A program made the position numbers and the translations under genes. DNA of 64,000 bases, from the NCBI GenBank assembly GCA_963978895.1, contig OZ022247.1:9969456-10033455 (forward strand). Reading direction: 5' to 3'. Numbering within the stretch: position 1 is the first letter of the stretch; each line of letters opens with the position of its first letter. This stretch comes from Erpobdella octoculata (taxonomy: Eukaryota > Annelida > Clitellata > Hirudinida > Erpobdellidae). The notes under the pieces are model-generated. The model worked only from the letters and a program-made list of their open reading frames with translations, was not told the DNA's origin and made no database searches. Below, in pieces: positions 48,101-59,800 of the stretch.

Positions 48101-51100
48101 TACAGTACTATTTTGTCATTACTCCAGATAAGTTTAACCTGGTATTCTTGTTTAAGCCATCTGATTGTAAGCGGTAAACGATTCCAGGGACCAGTGGACA
48201 GCATGTAGCTCAGGACTTTTATGCAGTAGTCATACTTTTTCTCTTTGTTTTTCTTTGCTGGAAGGTGTCGAAGTCTCCGAGACATGTTTGGTTTTGTCCA
48301 TGCCCATTCAAACTGGAAATAATTAATTATTAGATAATATCCATGCACATTCAAACTTGAAATAATTATTTATTTGATAATGTGCAAAAAAGTAACGTTG
48401 AGGTTGATTATTACGGTTAAAGTTCTGTTGAGTTGAATATAAGTGACAATTAAAAACATGATATGAATTGTCAGAAAGATGTAAATGCAGAAATGGAATA
48501 CCCGCAGTGCTGATATCATGTTGGGAAAGCCATGAATGATTGCAACCATATCCCTTGAAACATAAATTTCAAAATGTTCATCACATGAAATAAATCTTTA
48601 ATATGAAGCTATTGATTTAAAACATATAAAAAAATATGTACATAAATAAAAGAATTAGATAAATAACAACTTTCTTAAATGCAGTAAAAAAATCAGCAAC
48701 ATAAAATTAACCCACAATAAATTAATTTTTTATTTGGTTATTACAAAAAGTTATTATCATAACCTGAAAAACAGTTAAAAATTGTAATACGATATCAGTA
48801 GCATTTATTTTAAAACATACATATCTCAAAAGCAATATGAAAGACCAAAACTCGTGTTTCTTCAGACTCTTTAAGAAATTGATGGAAATTTAAAAAAGGC
48901 TCAATTCTCTACTATTACCATTGCCAAAAATCAGAAAATAAACAATCGGTGATGGCTCCACAATTGGTTGTTCTTACAATCAGGACAATCGCCTACTAGG
49001 AATCGGTAAAGCTCTAGTCTTACTTTAAACTACATTGATAAAACAGTTGCTGTATAGTGTAAAATCATGCGGTGCAGCTACTGTATAAATGTTTCTTTAT
49101 AATAGTTTACAGTCCTTTACACCAGGTAATTTTTCGTCCTTCCCTTCGCTGCATCACGTGATTTTACCATCATGTATATAGCCGTTCCTTCAATCGGATT
49201 TGTACGACCACCGTGTATATAGCCGTTCCTTCAATCGGATTTGTACGACCACCATGTCTATAGTCGTTCCTTCAATCGGATTTGTACGACCATCATGTAT
49301 ATAGCCGTTCCTTCAATCAGATTTGTATGATCACCATGTATATAGTTGTTCCTTCAATCGAATTTGTACGACCATCATGTATATAGCTGTTCCTTCAATC
49401 GGATTTGTACGACCATCATGTATATAGCCGTTCCTTCAATCGGATTTGTATGATCACCATGTATATAGTTGTTCCTTCAATTGGATTTGTACGACCATCA
49501 TGTATATAGTTGTTCCTTCAATCGAATTTGTACGACCATCATGTATATAGCCGTTCCTTCAATCGGATTTGTACGACCACCATGTATATAGCCGTTTCTT
49601 CAATCGGATTTGTACGACCATTATGTATATAGCCGTTCCTTCAATCGGATTTGTACGACCATCATGTATATAGCCGTTTCTTCAATCGGATTTGTACGAC
49701 CATCATGTATATAGTTGTTCCTTCAATCGGATTTGTACGACCATCATGTATATAGCCGTTCCTTCAATCGAATTTGTACGACCATCATGTATATAGCCGT
49801 TCCTTCAATTGGATTTGTACGACCATCATGTATATAGTTGTTCCTTCAATCGAATTTGTAGGACCATCATGTATATAGTTGTTCCTTCAATCGAATTTGT
49901 ACGACCATCATGTATATAGCTGTTCCTTCAATTGGATTTGTAAGACCATCATGTATATTGCTGTTCCTTCAATTGCATTTGTACGACCATCATGTATATA
50001 GCCGTTCCTGTTATCAGATTTGCACAACTGTCGTGCGTATAACATCAGCCTTAATAAAATTCATATATGTTATACACTTTATAATATAAAGAAACTAGTG
50101 AAGTACCCGGCGTTGCCTGGGGTTTTCAGAGGTTTTTCTACTGTTTTTCTCTCGCTCCCGTTTCCTTCCCCGCTTGCTCTCCCGCTCCTTGTCGCTTTCC
50201 CGTTACCACTCACTCTTTCGCTCGCTTTCCCATTCCCGCTCATTCTCCAGTTTCCGTTTCCACTCGCTTTCCCGCTCCGCTCATTTTGTGGCGGATTTCA
50301 TTTTTTTCACAAAAACCTTCCTTCATTGACTCTTAAGGCTGTGTGAAAATTTTATTACGATCGGATGAATGGTGTGGCAATGCATAAAGGAGATACATAC
50401 ATAGAGAAAGACAGTCATTTATATATATAAATGACTGTCTTTCTGTATGTATGTATCTCTTTTATGCATTGCTACCCCCATTCATCTGATCGTAATGAAA
50501 TTTTATGACTGGCCTTATTCGCCCTCCGGAGGCCGATTGCTTTTTCTCGGCCTATTCGCACCTCGTAGGGTGATTATTTTTAATATTCAACTAAATAAAA
50601 AAATTTCAATAAGTAAATAAATAATTTCTTTGGTATTTCCAAGTAAAAACAATATGTTTAGCTTTTACGCAATGGTTCCCCTTTTACAGACTGTTTCGTC
50701 ACAAGTCGACTTAGCTTATATTTTAGAACTAAGTTGTGCTGGTATTGTTATTAGGCTACACACTAGAGGTGTGCATGGTAAGGGCGCATTGTTTTTAACC
50801 GGATTCATTTGACACAGCTTTGCTTCTATTGGTCCAGGCTCACGCCTTCTTAATACCGCTGTACTCTTACGCTTGACTGCTACTTAGAGCAGGAGCTACT
50901 GAGGTTAACACCTCACTCTTATGGGGACAGCGGGAATCCCACGAAAATGGGGACGAGTCCTTCGGGAATACCTCGTAAGGGGAATGACGTTGCGGGATTA
51001 CCGCGGAGATGGAAATATGCAATTTGGATAAAATGACATGCTGAAAAATAATGACCACTACAGGACCAGGACTGCTTGAAAGTGGAGATAGCAGTGAGGG

Positions 51101-51791
51101 GATGAGTGGGGACGAGACTGCTGAGATGGTTATGGGAATGGGAAGATACTGGCGGAGATAGATGGAAATGAAACTAGCTGGGATGGATGGGTATGATACT
51201 TGCGGGGATAAGGACAAAAAGTCGTCCCCGTGCACACCTCTAGTGCGGCAAATCATGGTACGCCACAATTTTTACATTGATAGACCAGATAAGGCCACTT
51301 CAAACAGTCATTATACTTGATTGATTTCTTGTTGACCGCTTCAACGCATTTTTACTTTTATTTGTATTTTTTTATATCTAATTATTATTTATGTCTTATG
51401 TGCTCTCTAAAAAAAGTAATTTTCTCGAAGTTTGTACATATCAATGAACTCAACGTTGATTTGCAGAGCGCGAATAGGTGTCTGTTAGTTTAGATTTAGG
51501 TATGTGCCCGGAGGGCGAATAGACACTTTCAAATTTTATATAATTATATATAGACAGCAAATCCAATATCTGGAAAAAAACTCCTCAGCTCATAAAAGTC
51601 AGAAATTGTTTATCGTACCATGGTCCCCTGCCGTGAGTCCTTTTTGCACCACCAGCCTGTTTTCCTCTGTTATGCTGCTGTATTCGTCTGTTGGGATTGA
51701 CGGTGAAACCTATGTATGTCCTGCCTTCATATTTTGGGTTTAGACAATATAACAAATACACGCCATAAAAATTTTCAATTTCATGAACCAT
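45178..51791 (-). CDS. SLX1: structure-specific endonuclease subunit SLX1
   Basis: Catalytic subunit of the SLX1-SLX4 nuclease that cuts Holliday junctions and flaps in the nucleus. Five exons: 51791-51619, 48553-48502, 48312-48109, 46015-45868 and 45434-45178; all junctions keep frame. Exon 1 has the GIY-YIG core ([26 protein letters not shown]) and [12 protein letters not shown]. Exon 2 gives [17 protein letters not shown]. Exon 3 begins FEWAW with the catalytic Glu and ends with [12 protein letters not shown]. Exons 4-5 make the C-terminal zinc finger ([38 protein letters not shown]). It ends VQWTFFTFQ. All family blocks are present. The last exon uses the CAG at 45435-45437, because the nearer TAG would give a stop. 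Confidence 0.93.
46016..48108. other. SLX1 intron 3 with repeats
   Basis: 46264-46480 shares blocks (ACAGTAAAAGTC, GGAATTTCTTATATCTGTATC, CTTTTGCTCTTCCCGAAG) with 63700-63890, so it is a dispersed repeat. 47500-47850 has GATTTCGATTTTCTAGAATT, an A13/T22 pair and a GACAGACAATCG end, probably a non-autonomous element. The rest is AT-rich. Confidence 0.5.
49165..50010. repeat. 41-bp minisatellite, about 20 units, in SLX1 intron 1
   Basis: The unit is ATCATGTATATAGCCGTTCC followed by TTCAATCGGATTTGTACGACC. Two main variants (GCCGTTCC and GTTGTTCC) are interspersed, as expected from unequal exchange. It is preceded by the repeat TATAATAGTTTACAGTCCTT (49099) also found at 9833. Confidence 0.95.
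50092..50507 (-). mobile_element. two head-to-head copies of the minisatellite element
   Basis: 50092-50430 is a compact, apparently complete minus-strand copy: CTAGTGAAGTACCCGGCGTT, a C/T-rich minisatellite, CCGCTCCGCTCATTTTGTGG, the core GTGTGAAAATTTTATTACGA and AATGCATAAAGGAGATACAT. At 50430 a plus-strand copy begins (ATGACTGTCTTTCTGTATG) and stops in the core at about 50507. The junction is a palindrome with arms of about 55 bp. Confidence 0.85.
50516..51521. mobile_element. 1.0-kb TIR element in SLX1 intron 1
   Basis: TATTCGCCCTCCGG at 50516-50529 is matched by CCGGAGGGCGAATA at 51508-51521. A second inverted pair lies inside (CCTATTCGCACCTCG, GAGCGCGAATAGG). No coding capacity and no clear target duplication. 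A smaller element is nested at 50761-51245. Confidence 0.75.
50761..51245. mobile_element. nested hAT-like element, GGGGAC-rich
   Basis: The ends are CACTAGAGGTGTGCATGG and CCGTGCACACCTCTAGTG. The interior has GGGGACGAG and GGGGATGAG motifs like the hAT at 29362. No 8-bp duplication was found, so the call rests on the ends. Confidence 0.6.
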
Positions 51792-51920
51792 CGCGTAAAG
51801 TCTATAGTAAAGCTTTTTATGTAACTTTAAAAGTTAATCAGTAAAACCTATAAACTGTAACCATAGAATATGGGTATAAACAAAATATAAACAAGTAAAT
51901 TAAAAACGAATTTTTAAAAC

Positions 51921-52235
51921 CAATGCTCTTATATGTAATTACAACACAAATTTTGCAATCAATTTTTTCTTATATTACTCTTTTATTTTATGTTAAAGTC
52001 GAAATATCTTAATTATATCGAAATATCGAAATTAATTAAAATTATCTAAATTAATTGACTTATTGTAAAACTAATAATTGAATATTGCATTGTCTTCTAT
52101 TTTAAGCATGTATGCAAAATTTGAAAAAATCTATCATCAGGAAGTGACTCAAAAATTGATTGCAAGATTTGAAACAGACAGAGAAACAAACAGACAGACA
52201 GAGAAACAGAGACGACGAGTTAATAAAAGCATTGG
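51921..52235. mobile_element. MITE copy, CCAATGCTTTTAT family
   Basis: Starts CCAATGCTCTTATATG and ends AATAAAAGCATTGG. Same body as 6473-6793 in reverse orientation, with GACAGACAGAGAAACAGAG microsatellite near the end. Confidence 0.85.
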
Positions 52236-52379
52236 TAATAATAATAAAAATATCATCAAAAAGCATCGAATTTAAATATCTCAACTATTTTCATGAAAAT
52301 TTCGTACACGCTTGAGAATCGCGGTCAGTGAGTGTGGTTCGTGTTAACTTGGTAAAATAGTCTGCCAGTCGGTTAGCGT

Positions 52380-52691
52380 TTTGTGGTCAAGAAAACCCTC
52401 AAGAAAACCCTCCAGAAAACCCTCAAGAAAACCCTCAAGAAACCCCTCGATAAAATCCTCAAGAAAATTAACTAAATTAATTGACTTATTGTAAAACTAA
52501 TAATTGAATATTGCATTGTCTTCTATCTTGAGCATGTATGCAAAATTTGAAAAAAATCTATCATCAGGAAGTGACTCAAAAATTGATTGCAAGATTTGAA
52601 ACAGACAGAGAAACAGACAGAGAAACAGACAGAGAAACAGACAGAGAAACAGACAGAGAAACAGAGCCGACGAGTTAATAAAAGCATTGGT
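52380..52691. repeat. 12-bp tandem repeat and third MITE copy
   Basis: 52391-52470 has about six units of AAGAAAACCCTC with variants. 52461-52691 is a 5'-shortened copy of the CCAATGC MITE with (GACAGAGAAACA)n. Confidence 0.85.
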
Positions 52692-53435
52692 AAAAAGCCT
52701 CAAGCTACACCTGCAGGTTTAAAAGCAGATTTGCTTTGTAATAAAATGTTTTTAAAATTTACTAGTTTACCAATGAATAAATAAATTATTAAAAAAAACT
52801 AAAATTACATGTTGTTGTATTTTGCGCAAAAAAATTAAAGAATTTGAACACTGTCAAATTTCGTTCAAATTGGTCCTGCAGTTCGGATTGGTATAAAATA
52901 CAGAAACATTTAATATTTAATTATTAATTATCGTGGTTTAGAGTGGTTCAAGAGACTGAAGCCTGTGAGAGAACCACTGCAAGAGGTCAAGGCATGGTAC
53001 GTGAGGCTGGTGAGGCGGCCCTATATTCGAACCACCGTCCTATAGGCTAGAGGAGATGGGGGATATTTGATCTCTGGGGCACATTGATCTTTTGGCAATA
53101 ACGTAATAACTTCTAAATAAAAATGCAATGCATAATTGTTTATGGTCTTTAATTGTTTTCCTTCTAATTTTAGTCCTATTTTCTTTTAAACAATCCGCCG
53201 TTGAAAGTTGAATAATACGAACTGGATGTGGGATCGTATTGAATTATACCTAGGATCAATGTGTCTTTTTTAGGGCTTGCACCAAGATTCTATTTAACAA
53301 TAGTTCTCTTACATTATAAAATGTCAAACTGAATTGAATACATAAAAGAGATGTTTTTTTATGTAATTAAAAAAAGCAGATTTTTTGAACGGCTTGACTG
53401 TTATCGTCAAAAAACCTCAAAAGAGATCAAATAGC
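52692..53435. other. intergenic sequence
   Basis: GAGAACCACTGCAAGAGGTC and CGAACCACCG at 52970-53030 look tRNA-like at first, but no cloverleaf forms. Otherwise nothing. Confidence 0.35.
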
Positions 53436-53690
53436 CCCCATCTCCCCTACTGCAATTCTATATTATTGTCTCCCTGACACTACCCCTGCCTTCATCCTCT
53501 ATCTAAATCTTTAAATTCTGCTGCAAGCTTAGTTTCTCACACCTCTTACTTTTCTCACATCTCTCCATCTCTTATTCTTCTCCACTGGCTTCCTCTTAAA
53601 TATAGGGTGATTTTTAAAATTTGCATACTAATATTTAAGATTAAAAATTGCCCTTCTCTACTCTACCTAACTTAGTCTAACTAACTTAAT
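53436..53690 (+). mobile_element. L2-like reverse transcriptase C-terminal fragment
   Basis: YCNSILLLSP, then LILLHWLPLKYRVIFKICIL and FKIKNCPSLLYLT, with stops. This is the conserved C-terminal region of L2/CR1 polymerases. A continuation (SLWNSLSTSLTNSTSLTVF, GLKRICLMS) lies at 56098-56255, so the copy was split by the transposons in between. Confidence 0.7.
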
Positions 53691-53696
53691 ACACAG

Positions 53697-55113
53697 GGAC
53701 GTAAATTCAGCATTTTCAGGGGGGATCAAAATTTTCCCGCCATTATATAGCTTTCTGACAGGGTTACCCGTTTTGCCCGGGTTTTTTGCTTATTTTTCTT
53801 TCTTTTTGCCAATGAAGCGTCAAATAAATGACAAACTTTTTTAATTTTTCAAAATGTTCTCATCAATGGTCCACCACCTGCATGCCAAATGTTGTTTAGA
53901 TTACTCCTGCGGCTTGGATGGGATAAGCGAATGCTCTCAAACACACGTATTATTTTTTTAATGGTTTATAGTCAGGCGCGGTCATATTATTGGGGATGCT
54001 GGGAATGCATCCCCCCACCAGCCTCAGAGCTCAATTTTTTCAATGAATAATAAATAAAGTTAAACGTACTCCAAACAACCCCCCGCCGAACACCAACTAT
54101 CTATCTAAACTAGATAATTATAAAATCTGTGGGCATCAGTATTGAGCCATTAATATCTCATTTCTATACCTAAGTAAGATATGCTTGACCAGCCGAAGGC
54201 GATTATGTTCGGCCAACTAGCATCTTATAAATGAGGATATCCAGCTAAAGCGATTCTCATTCAGTTTTCAGTTGTTTTCGGGTTTTCTATTCTTCGTTGT
54301 TTCCTTGTTTAAGAAAAATTGAGTTCGTGCGATTTTAAAACACTAGTTTTTTCATATACCTATATTAATCGAAAAGGAAAAATACCCACTGTTTTCTGGG
54401 AAGTCTAAAGGTGGTTAAGTACTTAATTTGTTTTTCCTAAATCAATATTTGTTTTACCAATTTAACTGCACAAACTCTAATTATTGTGTTGAAGATGTCA
54501 AGCAAAAATCTTGAACTTCCAGCAAAAAAATGCACTGCAGCCACTTCATTAGGATTACGTCATTCTTTAAATCGGCACCCACTGAGCATTTGAGAATGCA
54601 AAAGTTCTAGCCAAACTTCAAACCCTGAACAACAAGATTGTCATTTATCTACTCGTTATGGTTCTATCGAATTCTCGACGAACGAAAATAAATTTGATTG
54701 AGTCGAACTTTACCAACAAAACTCTCAAATTTTCGTTTACCGAGGTTGAATGAGAGTAAAAAGTAAATGTTCGTTGTTCTACAGACATTAAAGAATTTAA
54801 AATTAAGCTAAAGACATATATTTTAATAAGTTTTTTTGATTAGGAGATGTTGATGAACTGCGCGCCTTTGCAAAAGAATTGTTTTTTTTTTATAATGGCA
54901 CGATATAAATGTTATTTTGTATTGTATTTGTATGGAGATTGAATAGGAACATACACATTTCTTATGCTCAAAAACGCAATTTTCTTACAACACACCCATT
55001 ACTTGATGATAACTTTAAAATCTATAAAAACATATAATATAAGACTCCCAATCAAAAATTAAATTCTGAAAATTAGGGGGAATGCCCCTCTGCCCCCCGC
55101 AATTTACGTCCCT
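53697..55113. mobile_element. hAT-like non-autonomous element with nested repeat
   Basis: AGGGACGTAAATT at 53697 and AATTTACGTCCCT at 55101-55113 form inverted ends, each next to G/C runs (CAGGGGGGATC, GCCCCCCG). No target duplication is clear. 53990-54365 inside it is the inverted partner of the window-start repeat at 127-530. A second right-end-like sequence (GCCCCTCCAATTTAAGT) lies at 56085. Confidence 0.6.
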
Positions 55114-55479
55114 TTCATCACCTTCTTTGAAGAGAATGTGAAAAATTTCTAAAGTTCCACGAGTTTGCTGATTGTATTTTCAAAGTATTTTGGCACAGAA
55201 AACAGCTAAACTTTGGACCAGCGCTGATACACAATTTATTACTCTGCAGTTATTGGTAAATCTAGCATCGAACTAAGATATAAAATTTTCAAGACACGCT
55301 GAAAGGATTCCAATACGCATTGAATCATCACAAGATTAAGTAAAGTTAAAATTAAAAAATTATATAGTAAACTACAAGTAAAAAATAAATTTCGTAAATC
55401 AGGGAAGGCAAATTGTCTACACTCGCCAGAAGGATTCCAATACGCATTGAATCATCACTAGATCACGCGTCTGTGCTTC

Positions 55480-55950
55480 ATGATGCTGCGACAAATCAAG
55501 GCCGTCGCAGCATCCCTTCCAGTGCCTGGCCTTAGCTTTAGTCGGTCTTCCCAAGTCCTCAACTCGATGTATTTAATCTGTCGTCAATGCTGCCGCCAGG
55601 CTTGCGCACGAGCACGACCATATTTCACCAATCCTCCAGCGACTTCACTGGCTGAAAATATATAATCGCATTAAGATTATGACTTTGATGTGTTTTTACA
55701 AGATGGCTCACACATATCTAGCATCTAGTTTGAAAAAAAGTGCAGGAAATCCCGGCTCGAAAAAAAACTGAGATTATCATCATCATCTCAACTCATCGTG
55801 CTGGCGGTGAGAGAAAAGAGTGCCGGAGATAGAAGATTTGCGATTGCTGGCCCAAGAGTATGAAATAATCTTTCTCCGTCCAGAGGTCACCTTCGCAACA
55901 ACAGTTGAAGGCTTCAGGAAAAGACTCAAGACGCATCTGTTCAGTGGCCT
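55480..55950 (+). mobile_element. second LINE reverse transcriptase fragment
   Basis: With frameshifts it reads HISPILQRLHWLKIYNRIKI, MCFYKMAHTYLASSL, FAIAGPRVWNNLSPS and GFRKRLKTHLFSGLAF. This is the C-terminal end of a CR1/L2-type polymerase, distinct from the fragment at 53436. Confidence 0.7.
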
Positions 55951-56255
55951 AGCCTTTATGACTTTAAGCCACTTTAAATTTGTCAAACATTATTATTTAG
56001 TAAAGTTAAAAATTAAAAAATATAGTGAACTCTAGGCAAATAATTTCAAATTTTGAAAATCAGAGAAGGACAATGCCCTCTTTGCCCCTCCAATTTAAGT
56101 TCTTTCTCTGGAACTCTCTTTCTACATCTCTTACTAACTCTACTTCACTCACTGTTTTCCGTCGTGGACTTAAACGTATCTGTTTGATGAGTTTATATCA
56201 GAGCGCTATTGAACGCCACAGAAATACCACTATATAAATAAAATTGATTGATTGA

Positions 56256-56863
56256 GCAGGCGAACGCTTTACCCAGGATTATCTTGATATATCAAGATAT
56301 CCTTGTTTTACCGCAATACAACCAGCGTCCTATTATATAGAGATTTGTTAACGCTTGCATACAATTTAGGGACATGTTGTTACTAAGCTAAAAAATTTAA
56401 GAATGTCTTTCTGTTAGGTCCATACCATAGATATTTATATTTAGAAAATGTATTATAAGTCTGTGGTAAAATATAAATATTTTGAATACCAAAAATTGTT
56501 GTTTCCGCTGCTCTGCTGATTTCGGGTCGGGATTTGGAATTTTTTCGACCTCCTTTTATTTTCGTAGTATATGTAAGCCGTTGTGTAGTTGTGTAATATC
56601 TATTAAGATTCCGTATTAATTTATAAATTGTTGATTTTTAATCAACTGCTTTGACTGACTCAAAAACAAAACAAAACGAAGATCTCCATCATTGTATCAA
56701 TATCAAATCAAAGAAAGTCATAACATCGACAAGCTAGTAATCTAGTTATTGGCTGACAAGAGAACTCCCAAAGCAACATTTATTTAACTTACTAAAAGTT
56801 CTAAGTTTTTAGATTTCAAATTTAGATAGTAAACCAGTCAAAGATTTTTTGAAAGTTTTAGAA
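56256..56863. other. 5' flank of the NDE1-like gene
   Basis: AT-rich; probably holds the promoter and 5' UTR, but I see no decisive signal. Confidence 0.4.
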
Positions 56864-59800
56864 ATGACAACAGAAATAGGAGATTATTGTGGACCTAAAG
56901 AAGATCTTGTACATTGGAAAAATATAGCTCTTGATTACAAATCCAGGTAAAATTCTAATAGTTGATGGTATTTTTAGCATCGCTGTTTTACCACTTTGGC
57001 CATTTCCTATTTTGTATGACTGTTTTTTTCATATTTTTCAAGCAGATGACATAGCTTATAAAGCCTGGACAAGATTCTAGATGCTATTAATTTAAAACGT
57101 TCTATAATAGGTAATCATGTAGAATAGGTCCAGAAATTATTTTCGGTGTTTTTAATTATTTTTTTAATATAAAATTAATATAATTAGAAACAGAATAAAA
57201 TTACCAATCGGATGATCCAAATAATTTATTGAAAATATAATTAAAGAAGAAGTTAATGACAGAAAACCGCCAGGTAGTAGGAAAAACTAGGTTCATAAAC
57301 AGTAAACTAACTAAAGGCGAAGCGAAATGAAATGTCAAATAAATTAGTTGTCAAATAAATGTATTGTGCGAGTTTTTATAAAACAATTTAAAAAAAAATT
57401 ACTTATTTTTAAAAAAAGTATGAATTAATTTGTATGCCTTAATTGAAAACTATCGCGTTTAACATTCTATGAAGAACAGTTCGGACTTGAATAAACTTAC
57501 ATTTTTTTTGTAAATAATGTTATTTTGACTGCGTGAATACTATTTCTTGTGTTACTTTTGCTAATAATTTTTTTTTTAAGCGCTGTTAATATTTCTTGTC
57601 TGCGCTATAAATAGTAATTTCTGTTTGACTTCGCTTAACTTCGCTATTCATAGTTTTTGTTGCTGTTTTCTTGCGCGTTTTGCGAGTTTTCCGAGAAAAT
57701 TTTATTATCAAAAATTAATAAACTGCTTGGATCATTAAATTGGAGTTATTATTGTGATTACAAATATATAATTATTATTGCGGGAAAATAATTAAAAACA
57801 CCGAAAATAATTTCTGGACCTATTCTACATGATTACCCTATAATATTCTATATTTATACATTTTTTAGTTTAATATCAATTATTTCAATAAACGGATGAT
57901 GATAATTTTATGAAACTCTTCTAATTTAAATTAAATCTTGAGTAGCTTATTTAAGCTATCTATCTAAGCTGATTTCTAAAGATTTAACCCTCAATGGATT
58001 CATATTTAAAAGTAACCTTCCAGGTTTTTGAGGTTCAAATTGCACCACTATTTGTATGCACATATAAGTCGACGGTATGAAGCTAAAATTGAATGAACTA
58101 ACTACAGTTAAAAATTTTTGAGTAGTTTACTGTGTGATGCATGCACTGTATAATACTGTATATGTTTATCATTGATGCGATGTACACGCCATATAAGTTT
58201 AAAGATCATAATGAAGTTTCAAAATGAAAACATGCATTATCTCATCATTTAAATGCATTTCAAAGTTTTAAATCGTAAAGTTATATGTATTTGTTACACA
58301 GTACAGTTGCTCTATTGACACAGTGTGCTGAAGCAGGCCTAGAGCAGTTGTCACAGAATTTGAGCATCTTTTTGTCAATCTAACACCGGCACAGGTGTTC
58401 ATGAGTCCTCTTTTCAGCTGGTTTCTTACTTGCTCTTTCAAAATTTCAAGAGTCCAGCTGTAGGAACTGAATTGCATCCACAGTTGATCGGCTGAGCAGT
58501 GCTGCATTCACCAAACGTTTTCTAATCCGTTTGCAAAAGACTCCTCGAGACTCACGATGAACTGGTGACAACGTATCGCTTTGTACAATTTGTTCCAACC
58601 GGGTTATCGCACATCTAGTGTCAGTGGCCGCGCTTCAAGTTCACTGACTCAAACTTGACAACAAAAGACCACAGATCGTTAGGAAGCTTATTGAGATAAC
58701 AATAACTAATATTAGATGTAATAATAATAATAAAGATTTATTGAATAATTGTCAACTGAATGAAACACGCCACCTAACTACAATCTATTCTCTCTTCACT
58801 GCAGTGCTCTGGTCTCCATATATAGCATGAAACGGGACCAAGTGTACTAAGACAGTATGCACTCCAGCAACGCACGCCAGACAATACATGCACATAGACA
58901 CACATATGTACTCCTGCGCAAAGGTCAAACACTGACACACCTCCCACCTCAAAAGACGTTAAACCGTATCTGCTTAATGGCAATTACAACAACAAAAGCA
59001 AGTTATTCTCTTGACGAATTTTGAAGAAGCAAGGTCATCTTCATTGAAGAACGGATGATACGGAAGATAAGATGGCAACTATGCAGACTGAAGATACGCA
59101 ATGCAGGTGATGATTCATCTGACTTCCATGAAAATCTAAATGAAAAGTTAAATTAGCCTACATGAGATTCATTCCAGTAACAATTGCCCTTCTACAACTT
59201 TATATTATCTAAGAAAAGACTTAACAATCAAATATTATTATGACAACACTTGGACAGTGTTTACTGAATGTAATGCTTTCTAAGCCTCTAAACAAGAGAT
59301 TAACGTCAACATTGAACTGTCTGACTTCTTCAAGTGTCAGCTCCTCTTCTCTGCACTGCCACTGAAACATACAACTTTTTTATAAACCTCCCTGAGCTTC
59401 AGCCTCTCCCGAAAGTTCTGAATTGCCCACAACCTCATTTTTACCAGTAGAATCATTTTCAAACACTCCAAATTCGATAAAACAGCCATTTCAACATTCA
59501 TGTTTCCACATCTTATAGCAGCACTTTCATGGACTTCCTCAACACATTCTGCAACATGTAGGATAGCAACCTTTTTAACTAATTTATTTGCAGCAGCTTT
59601 GTTCTCCCAAGGGTTCAGATCATTGGGCATCACTTCGAGTTCTAGTCTACATTTTTGACAGCTATTTCATTTTTAGATCAAGTTCTCCTCAATTGCCCAA
59701 AACTGACGATCACTCAGCAAATTTGGCCTTTCATGCTGTAGCTCTGGAACATCTGTGTCACGAGTGTCATCAGCACACAACTCTTTTATCACGAGTTTTA

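Noticed and set aside
49165..50010. CRISPR-like array of regular repeats
   Set aside because: The units are directly abutting 41-bp minisatellite repeats without unique spacers, in a eukaryotic intron.
52960..53040. A tRNA gene around CGAACCACCG
   Set aside because: No A box and no cloverleaf can be formed on either strand.
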